A stretch of 64,000 nucleotides of DNA, from positions 44,305 through 108,304 of the forward strand of contig JBEKUY010000010.1 of NCBI GenBank assembly GCA_049514555.1, given 5' to 3'. The position numbers and the translations under genes are program-made. This document shows, piece by piece, positions 1-8,174 of the stretch; the stretch's first letter is position 1, and every line of letters starts with the position of its first letter. Below the pieces are notes generated by a model that did not search any database, was not told the DNA's origin, and saw nothing but the letters and a program-made list of their open reading frames with translations. The DNA comes from JBEKUY01 sp049514555 (lineage in GTDB: Bacteria > Acidobacteriota > Terriglobia > Acidiferrales > UBA7541).

Positions 1-1053
1 ATGGCGCAGAAGTTTGACCCGGTCCACGGTACCCTATCTGGAGATCCTGTGCCTGTCGCAAGTGGCGTGCAATATGACACCGGATTGTTGCGCACGACAT
101 TCACCGTTAGCGCTGGCGGTGTCTTGCTCTACGAGCCCGGTGCCCCCACGGACTCGGGCAGCGTACGTCTAGTTTGGCTTGACCGCACTGGTAAGCTCTT
201 GGGCCACGTTGGCGAACTTGCTGAGTACCAGGGCATGCGGCTTTCACCCGACGGCAAGCGGCTGGCGGTTTCCGCTGCATTTGCCAACCCCAACCCCGAC
301 ATTTGGGTTTTTGATCTTGTTCGCGGTTCGAAAACCCGCCTGACCTTTGACCCCCCCAGTCACCATTTGCCTTCCTGGTCACCGGATGGCCAACGTCTGG
401 CTTTCTACTCTCAAACAGGTACGTACACTTCCTCGCTACATGCAATTTCCGCGAACGGCGGCGGACAAGACGAATTGCTGCTCGCCTCGGATGATCCTGC
501 AGCTGCGCTGCGAGGGCCGCAGTGGTCGCCTGACGGGCGTTATCTGATCTATCAGAAACAGTCCGGGCCCACGGGCGGATCCGTTTGGGCGATTCCGACC
601 TCGGGCGGCCGCAAGCCGTTCTTAATCGTGAAACCCGGATCACCTCAGGCGACGATCGTCTACAACCGTCTGTCGCCCGATGGCCGCTGGCTTGCCTATA
701 ACGCGACCGACTCAGGGCGGGAAGAACTCTATGTCACCGCGTTCCCAAGCGGCAAAGGCCGCTGGCAGGTGTCGCAGGAGGGGGCCGCGTATTCTCCAGT
801 CTGGCGGGCGGACAGCAAGGAACTTTACTACCTCGGACCGGACGGCATTTTGTATGCTGTTACGGTCAGCGCCAAGGAGAACGAGTTTAAGGTCGAGAAT
901 TCGCGAGCACTCTTCCCCATTCGAGTCGTCTCTCTCGGTGAACCTTTCGACGCCACCCCAGATGGTCAGCGCTTTGTCGTTGCTGTCCCGCCGGAAGTCC
1001 CATCCTCGCCCCTGGTTTTGGTCTTGAACTGGGAAGCAGAACTCGGCAGATAG
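1..1053 (+). CDS. TolB-like PD40 beta-propeller protein, C-terminal part (5' truncated by window edge)
   Basis: The frame is open from the first base, so the apparent first Met is probably internal. The visible 350 residues hold repeated PD40/WD40-like blades of the SPDGxxLA type (LSPDGKRLAV, WSPDGQRLAF, WSPDGRYLIY, LSPDGRWLAY), followed by a terminal blade ending in VLNWEAEL. In Acidobacteriota this C-terminal pattern is usually attached to a Ser/Thr protein kinase or a winged-helix DNA-binding domain, but neither is visible here. The propeller would act as a protein- or ligand-binding platform. It ends 161 nt before the promoter of the downstream micro-gene. Confidence is high for the fold and low for the function. 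Confidence 0.8.
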   Translation: MAQKFDPVHGTLSGDPVPVASGVQYDTGLLRTTFTVSAGGVLLYEPGAPTDSGSVRLVWLDRTGKLLGHVGELAEYQGMRLSPDGKRLAVSAAFANPNPDIWVFDLVRGSKTRLTFDPPSHHLPSWSPDGQRLAFYSQTGTYTSSLHAISANGGGQDELLLASDDPAAALRGPQWSPDGRYLIYQKQSGPTGGSVWAIPTSGGRKPFLIVKPGSPQATIVYNRLSPDGRWLAYNATDSGREELYVTAFPSGKGRWQVSQEGAAYSPVWRADSKELYYLGPDGILYAVTVSAKENEFKVENSRALFPIRVVSLGEPFDATPDGQRFVVAVPPEVPSSPLVLVLNWEAELGR

Positions 1054-1214
1054 TGTCGATCTGCGTAGGTACTCGCAATGAGAGTTTTCCAGGGGTGACT
1101 CGCCAGTCCTCAAATCAATTCTTGCGGTCTGAGCCCAGTCCGTGAATGAGCCACGACCAAATGAAGAGTCGTCGGCCTCCCGGGAACTAACCTGCCATGT
1201 GGTGTCGAATTCCC

Positions 1215-1243
1215 TTGACATGGATGCGCGCTGCCCGTATAGA
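1215..1243 (+). promoter_or_regulatory. sigma-70 type promoter of the 16-codon micro-gene
   Basis: TTGACA (1215-1220) and TATAGA (1238-1243) are separated by exactly 17 bp. A start near 1250 would give a leader of about 68 nt before the micro-gene at 1318. Confidence 0.6.
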
Positions 1244-1317
1244 ACGGCTCAGGCGGGCACGCTGAGGCGCTTGCGCGTGTTCCGTGCTCCTGACCTCGCC
1301 CAAGCTCTAGGAGGAGA

Positions 1318-1368
1318 ATGGCGATGAAGAAACCCGCGAAGAAAGAGACCAAGAAAAAGGGCAAGTAG
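1318..1368 (+). CDS. 16-residue lysine-rich micro-protein
   Basis: The reading frame encodes MAMKKPAKKETKKKGK: nine of the 16 residues are Lys and nothing is acidic except one Glu. The start codon follows an almost perfect ribosome-binding site (TAGGAGGAG) at short spacing; the internal ATG at 1324 is an alternative. What makes it credible despite its length is that it sits alone between a consensus-like promoter (1215-1243) and a perfect intrinsic terminator (1396-1435), a complete transcription unit of about 190 nt. Short Lys/Ala-rich proteins are common in Acidobacteriota, but I cannot assign a function. Nucleic-acid binding is a guess from charge alone. The same transcript could instead act as a small RNA. 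Confidence 0.5.
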   Translation: MAMKKPAKKETKKKGK

Positions 1369-1395
1369 GCCGAATCGAGGATTGCGATTTGTATG

Positions 1396-1435
1396 GGGCG
1401 CGACTATCCAGCCCGGTCGCGCCCTTTCTTTCTTT
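1396..1435 (+). terminator. Rho-independent terminator after the micro-gene
   Basis: A perfect 9-bp stem, GGGCGCGAC (1396-1404) and GTCGCGCCC (1416-1424), has an 11-nt loop and is followed by TTTCTTTCTTT. It also lies 45-84 nt beyond the stop of the convergent helicase gene, but the T-rich tail is on the plus strand only. Confidence 0.8.
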
Positions 1436-1479
1436 GGGTTTGGCGGCCGGCTTCCCAGCAGGCGAACGGACTGGGAGCC

Positions 1480-4458
1480 TCACACCGGCTCTTCGTACGC
1501 AGGACAAATGGGCTTGAAGGCGCAACTACGGCAGACGAACCCCGGCTTGGCGCCGAACTCTCCCGCGCGGATGTCCGCCGCGATTTCCTGCACGGTGGTT
1601 TGCGCCTCGGCGAGTTGCTTGGAGTCGCGCTCCGTGACCCGAGCCTCGTTGGTCTGGAGGTAGTGGAAGACGAGGCGCACCGGATTCAGCTCCAGGATTT
1701 CGCGCGCCGCTAAAGCGTACAAGCTGAGCTGCAAGTCCTTTCGCGCGGCGGCATCGGGTTTGGGGCGGCCGGTCTTGTAATCCACAATCTCGACGTCGCG
1801 CTTCCCAAGCGAATTGATCTGATCCATGCGCCCGGTGATGACGACGTTGTTCTCGAGAGGCAGCTCGAAAGACTTCTCCTGTTCGCGCGCGTCGGGCGGA
1901 GCGGCGACAACGGACGCGTGGAACGCGCGAAGTTGTTCGAGGCCGTCCCGTTTGTACTCCGCTTCCTGATAATCGTCCTCGAAGCCTGCCGAGGTCCATT
2001 CCTGGGCGTAGATGGTGGCCACCTCGTCGAACGGCAGCACGTTGCCTTTGCGAAGCTCGCCGATAAAGCGCTTGATGGTCGTGTGCATCACGCTGCCGAA
2101 GCTCTTCGCGGCGCGCGGGCCCTCGGGCAGCGACCAGCCATGCGAGAAAAGATAGCGCTGCGGGCAGGTGCGGTAGGAATCGATCGCCGAGGCGCTCAAC
2201 CGCAGCGGCTCGGATACGGGCGGATGGAACTCGCCGGCCCACTCGGCGACGCTGCAAAAGACGCGCGGGGGCGCCGAGGACGCGGGGAAAAGAGACGCCG
2301 GACCAGCGGGAGCCGGTGAAACCGGCGCGGAGCCGGCCGGTTCCGCGGGCGGCACCCGCGGAGCGAGTTGGATAACGTCGCGGCGCTTGACCGCGGGATC
2401 GAGCAGAATGTCGTCGAGAAAAACCGATGGCTTCGACTTCTGACTGGCGATGGTGGTGAGGGTGAGCCGGTCGCGCGCTCGCGTGAGCGCAACGTAAAAC
2501 AGCCGCCGCTCCTCCTGAATGTGGAAGTCGCCGCGGGGCAGCTCTTCCTTCATGAGCGCTTCGGGAAATTCGAATACGCGGCGGCGCGGACGCACCGGAA
2601 AGGCGCCCTGGTTCATCCGCAAGATAAAGACGTGGGAGAATTCGAGACCCTTGGCCGCGTGGACGGTCATGAGCTGGACGGCATCGCCTGAAAAATCCTC
2701 GTCGAGGCTGATCCGGCCGCCCGCCTGCTCGAAGTAGTCGAGGTATTCGAGGAATTCCATCATCCCGCGGGTCTCGCTCTTCTTCTCCCATTCGCGGACG
2801 AATTTCTCGAGCTGCAGCACGTATCGGCGGGCTGATTCGCCGGCGCGTTCGTGGACTTCCAGCCATTCGATGAGTTCGCCAAGGACTTCGAAGGCGGTGC
2901 GCCGCCGCAGGGACTTGCGCTGGGCGGCGAGGAAATCGAGCAAGTCCTTCGTCGCGCCCGTGGCGGAGGAAAACGGCAACTCGGTCTGCGGCGAAGAAAG
3001 CACGTCGAGCATGGCGGAGCCGCGCGTCCTGGCGGCACGCTCAGCCAGCCGGACAAGCTCGGCGGCGGTCAGTCCCCACGCGGGGGCGGAAAGCGCGCGT
3101 GCAGCAGCGATGTCGTCCGAGGGATACCCGACGAGACGCAGATAGGCCAGCACGTCGCGCACGAGCGGGTGTTCCAGGATCGACAGGTTTCGAATGTGAA
3201 AGGGGACGCCGCGGCGGCGCAGTTCCGCGACGAGCTCGTCGCGATGCGCATGCTGGCGGTAAACCACGGCGAAATCGCGCCAGGCACGGCCGGTGCCGCG
3301 CAGCCGCACGATCTCGGCGGCCACCCAGCGGGCTTCTTCTTCCTCCGAGGCGATCTCGGCGATGCGCACGCGTTCGCCTTCCTTGCGCGTGGGCGCCAGC
3401 GTCTTCTTGGGGAAATCCGCGCTGATCTCGTTCTGCGAAATCACCTGTGTGGCCACGCGCAGGATGTTGGGAGTGGAGCGGTAATTTTCGGTGAGCGCCA
3501 GGCGCAGGGAGTCCGGGTTCGCGCCGGCGCGCCAGCCGCCGAACCGTTCCAGGAAGAGCTTCAGGCTGCCGAACGATGCGCCGCGAAAACGGTAAATCGC
3601 CTGATCGTTGTCGCCGACGACCACGACGTTGCGCGAGTCCGGCGAGAGCAGCCACAGAAGCTCGAGTTGCGCGATGTTGGTGTCCTGGAATTCGTCCACG
3701 AGGATGTATTGGAAACGTTCGCGAAGCTCCCGGCGAAGCGCCGCGTCCGCAGACAGCAGCGCGGCCGCCCGCGCCAGCAGCGCGCCGAAGGTGAGCCTCT
3801 TCTTCTCGCTGAGCAGCGATTCGCTCGCGCGGTAGGCCCGGGCGATTTCCTGTTGCAGCGCAGCCTGCTCGGCGCGTTCGCGGAAGGTGTCCTCGTCGAG
3901 CGCCGGTTTCAGGGCTTCGAGCTGCGCCTGGAGCGAGTCGGCGTAGCGCTCGTAATCCGCCGGCGAGACCAACTCGTCCTGGCAGCGCGAGAAGAACTCC
4001 ACGAAGTCGCTCAGAAACTGGCCGGGTTCAGCCAGACGGCGGAACTTCGCAAGCTGCAGGCGCGCCATGTTGCGGCGCAGCAGGATCCAGTGGTCCACGT
4101 TTTCCAGCAGGATGTGATCCGGCAAACGTTCGCCAAGAAGGTCCTTGCAGAATGCATGGAACGTCTGCAGCGTGACGCCCTTGGCTCGCTCGCCCACCGC
4201 CTCCTTCACCCGGTGCAACATCTCGGCGGCGGCTTTGTCCGTGAACGTGAGGCCCAGGATGCTTTCGCCGGGGAGATCGGGATCGCTCGTGAGGAGGTGC
4301 CGGATGCGCTCGGTGATGACTCGGGTCTTGCCCGTGCCGGCGCCCGCGATCACCAGCAGAGGTCCTTCTTTGTGCTCCACCGCGCGCCTCTGCGCTTCGT
4401 TCAGGAGCACGGAAGCCCGGGGTTTGTGAGGCGGCTCGAGATCGAAGAGAGTGGTCAT
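1480..4458 (-). CDS. UvrD/PcrA-family DNA helicase with C-terminal PD-(D/E)XK nuclease and Fe-S cysteines
   Basis: This is a 992-residue superfamily-1 helicase fused to a RecB-family nuclease. Seen: Walker A GAGTGKT (residues 39-45), motif II VDEFQDT, a helicase motif containing TVHAAKGLEF, and motif VI YVALTRARD. The last 250 residues carry the nuclease signature EIVDYKTG followed by QLSLYA. A Cys in YRTCPQRY plus the terminal CRSCAFKPIC cluster matches the 4Fe-4S staple of AddB/Cas4-like nucleases. Such proteins unwind and degrade DNA ends for recombination repair. The start at 4458 (MTTLFDLEPP) is the only Met near the conserved N-terminus, and I see no strong ribosome-binding site. No partner AddA/AddB subunit is adjacent. 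It is divergent from the DinB gene. Confidence 0.9.
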   Translation of the reverse strand: MTTLFDLEPPHKPRASVLLNEAQRRAVEHKEGPLLVIAGAGTGKTRVITERIRHLLTSDPDLPGESILGLTFTDKAAAEMLHRVKEAVGERAKGVTLQTFHAFCKDLLGERLPDHILLENVDHWILLRRNMARLQLAKFRRLAEPGQFLSDFVEFFSRCQDELVSPADYERYADSLQAQLEALKPALDEDTFRERAEQAALQQEIARAYRASESLLSEKKRLTFGALLARAAALLSADAALRRELRERFQYILVDEFQDTNIAQLELLWLLSPDSRNVVVVGDNDQAIYRFRGASFGSLKLFLERFGGWRAGANPDSLRLALTENYRSTPNILRVATQVISQNEISADFPKKTLAPTRKEGERVRIAEIASEEEEARWVAAEIVRLRGTGRAWRDFAVVYRQHAHRDELVAELRRRGVPFHIRNLSILEHPLVRDVLAYLRLVGYPSDDIAAARALSAPAWGLTAAELVRLAERAARTRGSAMLDVLSSPQTELPFSSATGATKDLLDFLAAQRKSLRRRTAFEVLGELIEWLEVHERAGESARRYVLQLEKFVREWEKKSETRGMMEFLEYLDYFEQAGGRISLDEDFSGDAVQLMTVHAAKGLEFSHVFILRMNQGAFPVRPRRRVFEFPEALMKEELPRGDFHIQEERRLFYVALTRARDRLTLTTIASQKSKPSVFLDDILLDPAVKRRDVIQLAPRVPPAEPAGSAPVSPAPAGPASLFPASSAPPRVFCSVAEWAGEFHPPVSEPLRLSASAIDSYRTCPQRYLFSHGWSLPEGPRAAKSFGSVMHTTIKRFIGELRKGNVLPFDEVATIYAQEWTSAGFEDDYQEAEYKRDGLEQLRAFHASVVAAPPDAREQEKSFELPLENNVVITGRMDQINSLGKRDVEIVDYKTGRPKPDAAARKDLQLSLYALAAREILELNPVRLVFHYLQTNEARVTERDSKQLAEAQTTVQEIAADIRAGEFGAKPGFVCRSCAFKPICPAYEEPV

Positions 4459-4578
4459 GCACTGCCATCGTAACGGAAATCGCGGAAAAAGTGTGGAGCG
4501 GCTCCGCAGCTTTCTACTCGGCCCGGATTTCACTTGGAGCGCGGCGCAAGTGTAGAATGGCTCGGGGGTGGCGCAACC

Positions 4579-5082
4579 ATGAGAATTGGCGAAATGATGC
4601 TTGGCGAGTTCGATCGCGAAATGGCCAACACCAGGAAGACGCTCGAGCGAGTTCCGTACGAGAAGTTCGGCTGGAAGCCGCACGACAAATCCGGAACCAT
4701 GGGCTGGCTCGCAGGGCACCTCGCGGACATTCCGGGTTGGGTGAAGGAAATCATCGAGAGGACCGAGCTCGATGTCGCGCCGGTAGGTGGGCCGCCGCAC
4801 CAGCCGCGCACGTACGGCTCGGTCAAAGAGGTGCTGGAACGTTTCGACAAGCACGTTATCGCCGGGCGCGGGATGATCGCCGCGGCCACCGACGAGCATC
4901 TAATGCAGCCGTGGACTCTGCTCGCGGGTGGCCACAAAATTTTCACCCTGCCGCGGGTGGACGTCCTGCGCAGCATGATGATGAACCACATGATCCATCA
5001 CCGCGCGCAGCTCGGCGTGTATCTGCGGCTAAACAGCCTTCCGGTGCCGGCGATCTACGGCCCCAGCGCCGACGAGAAGTAG
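4579..5082 (+). CDS. DinB-family (YfiT-like) protein
   Basis: A 167-residue four-helix-bundle protein of the DinB/YfiT superfamily, a group of metal-binding proteins that includes thiol-S-transferases. The family's metal-ligand histidines are visible in GWLAGHLADIPGW near the N-terminus and in NHMIHHRAQLGVYL near the C-terminus. The Met at 4579 (MRIGEMM) is preferred because it starts at the family's usual first helix; an upstream in-frame ATG at 4534 would add a non-conserved, Gly-rich extension. It is divergent from the helicase gene and 77 nt upstream of the thiolase. Substrate unknown. Confidence 0.85.
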   Translation: MRIGEMMLGEFDREMANTRKTLERVPYEKFGWKPHDKSGTMGWLAGHLADIPGWVKEIIERTELDVAPVGGPPHQPRTYGSVKEVLERFDKHVIAGRGMIAAATDEHLMQPWTLLAGGHKIFTLPRVDVLRSMMMNHMIHHRAQLGVYLRLNSLPVPAIYGPSADEK

Positions 5083-5159
5083 CCCGAATGCTGGACTTGG
5101 TTTTCGGCGTGAACATCCTTTCTCGTGAATTACGCCTCCAACGCGCGGGAGCATAAAGC

Positions 5160-6344
5160 ATGGAAAAACCCATAATTCTCAGCGCAGTCAGAACGCCGAT
5201 CGGCAAGTTCCAGGGAGGGCTCGCGCCGCTTTCGGCCACGGAACTGGGCGCGAAGGTCGTCGCTGAAGCCATTCGCCGCGCCGGAATCGACGCGAAGCAA
5301 GTGGATGAAGTGCTCATGGGCAACGTCGTCCAGGCCGGCCTCGGCCAGAATCCGGCACGACAGGCCGCACTCAAGGGCGGCTGCGATCCGCGCGTTTCCG
5401 CCATCACCGTCAACCAGGTCTGCGGTTCGGGACTGAAGTCCGTGGCGCTCGCGGCGCAATCGGTCCAGCTTGGCGAATCGGAAATCGTCGTGGCGGGCGG
5501 CATGGAAAGCATGTCCAATTGCCCGTATCTCCTGCCGCAGGCGCGCCGGGGGTACCAACTCGGCGACGCCACGCTGAAAGACTCGATGATTTGCGACGGC
5601 CTCTGGGACGCCTTCGAGAATTTTCACATGGGCATGACCGCCGAGCTCGTCGCCGAAAAGTACGGCATCACCCGCGCCGAGCAAGACCTCTACGCGCTCG
5701 ATAGCCACCGGAAAGCGGCGCGCGCGCGGAAGTCCTGCTTCTTCGAGTCGCAAATTGTTCCCGTCGAAGCGCCGCAGAAGAAAGGCGAGCCCGTGCTGAT
5801 CCGACACGACGAATCGCCCCGCGACGACTCGACTGTCGAACTTCTCGCGCGGCTCAAGCCCGTGTTCAAGAAGGACGGCACGGTGACCGCCGGCAACGCG
5901 CCCGGCACCAACGACGGCGCCGCGGCGCTCGTTGTTACGAGCGAGCGTAACGCCGCGCGGCTCGGCAAGCAGCGCATGGCGCGCATCGTGGCGCAAGCCG
6001 TCAGCGGCCTCGAGCCGAAATGGGTCATGATGGCGCCGGTCGAGGCCGTCGAGAAGCTGCTCGCCAAAACCGGTTGGGATCGCGACCGCGATGTGGACCT
6101 CATTGAGCTGAACGAGGCTTTCGCCGTCGCGTCCATCGCCGTGATGCGCGAACTGCGGCTCAATCCGGAAAAGGTCAACGTAAACGGCGGCGCTGTCGCG
6201 CTGGGACATCCCATCGGAGCATCCGGCGCGCGCATCCTCGTCACGCTGCTCTACGAATTGCAGCGCCGCAACCTGAAGTGCGGCATCGCCGCCCTCTGCC
6301 TCGGCGGCGGGAACGCGGTGGCTTTGGCCGTCGAACGCGATTGA
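5160..6344 (+). CDS. Acetyl-CoA C-acyltransferase (thiolase II family)
   Basis: A full-length 394-residue thiolase that condenses two acyl-CoA molecules or cleaves 3-ketoacyl-CoA. Seen: the acylation Cys in NQVCGSGLKSV, the GGMESMS loop, the NEAFAVAS motif, the catalytic His in GGAVALGHPIGASGARI, and the second Cys in ALCLGGGNAVAL. These are the hallmarks of acetyl-CoA acetyltransferases (AtoB/PhaA type), though specificity cannot be read from the motifs. A 3-hydroxyacyl-CoA dehydrogenase gene follows 1.8 kb downstream on the same strand. Together they fit a beta-oxidation, butanoate or polyhydroxybutyrate step, interrupted by two zinc-ribbon genes. Confidence 0.95.
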   Translation: MEKPIILSAVRTPIGKFQGGLAPLSATELGAKVVAEAIRRAGIDAKQVDEVLMGNVVQAGLGQNPARQAALKGGCDPRVSAITVNQVCGSGLKSVALAAQSVQLGESEIVVAGGMESMSNCPYLLPQARRGYQLGDATLKDSMICDGLWDAFENFHMGMTAELVAEKYGITRAEQDLYALDSHRKAARARKSCFFESQIVPVEAPQKKGEPVLIRHDESPRDDSTVELLARLKPVFKKDGTVTAGNAPGTNDGAAALVVTSERNAARLGKQRMARIVAQAVSGLEPKWVMMAPVEAVEKLLAKTGWDRDRDVDLIELNEAFAVASIAVMRELRLNPEKVNVNGGAVALGHPIGASGARILVTLLYELQRRNLKCGIAALCLGGGNAVALAVERD

Positions 6345-6391
6345 AGCGAGGATTTGCCGCCGAGTCACGGAGCGTACGGAGAACCCGCACC

Positions 6392-7492
6392 ATGAAATAC
6401 TGCCCGTTGTGCCGCGCCGAACACCGCGACGAAGTGAGTGAATGCGCCACGTGCCAAGCCGCGCTGGTGGGTTCGCTCGGAGCGGAAGAGGTGCGCGCGA
6501 ACCCGCCTTGGCTCTTGTGGATGGGAAAAGACTCGGCCGAGTTCGACGCGGTCGCAGGAGCGTTGCGCGAGGCGCGCGTCCCGGCGTACGCGCAGGAACG
6601 CGCCACCGGGATTGTTGGCAGCTTCCTCAAGGAGCAGTCGCGCGTCCACGTGCTGCAAGCGGATTTGGACCGAGCGCTGGAAGTTGCGGTCGCGGCCCTA
6701 GCCGGGCAGCCGGCGCGTCCCGGCACGTTGCAGAACTGCTACAACTGCGGCGGCGAATGCCGGCCGACGCTGGCCGTCTGCCCCCGGTGCAAGATCGTTC
6801 TGCTCGTGGAGCAGGTCAAGGAGGGGACGACGAGCGCAACTTCGGGAGGAATCGCCTCGAGCGGAAGAAAGTATTGTCCTGTCTGTGATGCGGAGTACAC
6901 CGCGGAGCACGAACGCTGCTCGTTGTGCGGCGTCTCGCTCGTGCCTGATGAGAAGCGAGGCCGCCCGCTCGATGAAAAAGAGCGCAGCGAGCATATCGAG
7001 ATGATTTGGAAGGGCGGCGACCCGGTGGCGGTGAGCGAAGCGGTTGCCGCACTGCGCCGTGCGGGTATTCCCCATGATGTCAAGGCGACGCATGACCACC
7101 TTGTGTTCGGGCTGGCGATGCCGCGGCCGAGATACGAGATTCGAGTGTTTCAATCAGACGCGGAGAAAGCGCGCGCCCTCCTCGGCGGAATTCAGGAGTC
7201 GCTGCCGTTTGCCGTCGACAACGAAACACAAACTGAAGCAGTCGCGGAACCAAAAGGAGCCCAGCAGCGGCCTGCTGAGAAGTGGAAGTCGGCTCAGGCC
7301 ACGGTGGACGTGTGGAGCGGCGAGGACGCGGCGCTGGCGCAGGTCCTCGAGGATTGCCTGCGCGAGAATCACATCGGTGTGCACCGCGCAGGCACCGAGC
7401 CGGGCACGCTCCACCTCCTCGTCATGCCGCCCGATGTTGATGCCGCCCGCGAAATCATCCGCGAAGTCCGCGAAGGCACGGCGCCTGCCTGA
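6392..7492 (+). CDS. Zinc-ribbon protein with three DUF2007-like domains
   Basis: A 366-residue soluble protein with no signal peptide. Three zinc ribbons are visible: CPLCRAEH..CATC at the start, CYNCGG..CPRC around residue 115, and CPVCDAEY..CSLC around residue 165. Each is followed by a DUF2007-like alpha/beta module of the type W-G-x-D-x(n)-AL-x-x-A-x-I/V. The last module (VWSGEDAALAQVLEDCL) closes the protein. The start at 6392 puts the first CxxC at the N-terminus, as in the neighbouring paralogue. DUF2007 is a putative signalling or binding domain without a defined ligand. The gene lies 47 nt after the thiolase and 33 nt before its shorter paralogue, probably in one operon. Confidence 0.8.
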   Translation: MKYCPLCRAEHRDEVSECATCQAALVGSLGAEEVRANPPWLLWMGKDSAEFDAVAGALREARVPAYAQERATGIVGSFLKEQSRVHVLQADLDRALEVAVAALAGQPARPGTLQNCYNCGGECRPTLAVCPRCKIVLLVEQVKEGTTSATSGGIASSGRKYCPVCDAEYTAEHERCSLCGVSLVPDEKRGRPLDEKERSEHIEMIWKGGDPVAVSEAVAALRRAGIPHDVKATHDHLVFGLAMPRPRYEIRVFQSDAEKARALLGGIQESLPFAVDNETQTEAVAEPKGAQQRPAEKWKSAQATVDVWSGEDAALAQVLEDCLRENHIGVHRAGTEPGTLHLLVMPPDVDAAREIIREVREGTAPA

Positions 7493-7525
7493 CCCCGCCC
7501 ACCTGTAGTAAACTCCGCACCTGAC

Positions 7526-8149
7526 ATGTTCTGCCCCGTCTGCAAGGCCGAATACCGGCAAGGAATCACCGTGTGCGCCGACTGCCATGTCGCCTTGGTT
7601 CCTGCGCTGCCCTCAGCACCCCACGCAACTGACGCGGCCCTGGTGGAGCTTTGGGAGGGCGACGACTTCGCGCTCTACACGAATCTGACCCAGGCCCTCG
7701 ACGAGGCGGGGATTCGCTACTGCAAGGGTCCGCAGAAGAGCTACAGAAAGGAGTCTCTTTTCTGGCTCGACGGCGCTTCCCCCATTCTTTTCTCCGTCAT
7801 GGTGACGTCATCTGACTTGGAGACCGCGCGCCGAATCCGGGAAGAGTTCCTCGATCAGGAACCCGAAGATGTCTCGTTACCGGCGGACGATTCTGCCGAA
7901 GCTGGTGCGGGCGAACGCTTGGAAGAGGAAGTGCCCGAGGACTGGGACCAGGCATCGGCGACGGTCGAGGTCTGGGCCGGTGAAGATGAGCGGACGCTTG
8001 AGTTCCTGACGAACGCTTTGCGCGAGAGTGGAATCCCGAGCCGGACAGAGGCGCGAGACCCACAAGTGACCGTTTTCGTGCGGCCTGAGGACGAAAAGAG
8101 AGCGCGCGAAATCGTGCGCGAAGTCGTTGAGGGTGCGCCGCCGAAATGA
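7526..8149 (+). CDS. Zinc-ribbon / DUF2007-like protein, paralogue of the preceding gene
   Basis: A 207-residue protein with one N-terminal zinc ribbon (CPVCKAEYRQGITVCADC) and two DUF2007-like modules (ELWEGDDFALYTNLTQALDEAGI and VWAGEDERTLEFLTNALRESGI). The first ribbon and the terminal module are clearly homologous to those of the upstream 366-residue protein, so the two arose by tandem duplication with gain or loss of modules. The N-terminal Cys motif fixes the start at 7526. It is co-directional with the thiolase and dehydrogenase genes around it, with 25 nt to the latter. Function unknown. Confidence 0.8.
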   Translation: MFCPVCKAEYRQGITVCADCHVALVPALPSAPHATDAALVELWEGDDFALYTNLTQALDEAGIRYCKGPQKSYRKESLFWLDGASPILFSVMVTSSDLETARRIREEFLDQEPEDVSLPADDSAEAGAGERLEEEVPEDWDQASATVEVWAGEDERTLEFLTNALRESGIPSRTEARDPQVTVFVRPEDEKRAREIVREVVEGAPPK

Positions 8150-8174
8150 GGCGAGCTGCGGGGAGGGTTTGCCA

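Noticed and set aside
2851..4473. Long open frame antisense to the helicase gene
   Set aside because: Its translation is Arg/Gly/Glu-rich low-complexity with no family pattern. It is the expected mirror of a GC-rich coding strand; the opposite frame has unambiguous helicase motifs.
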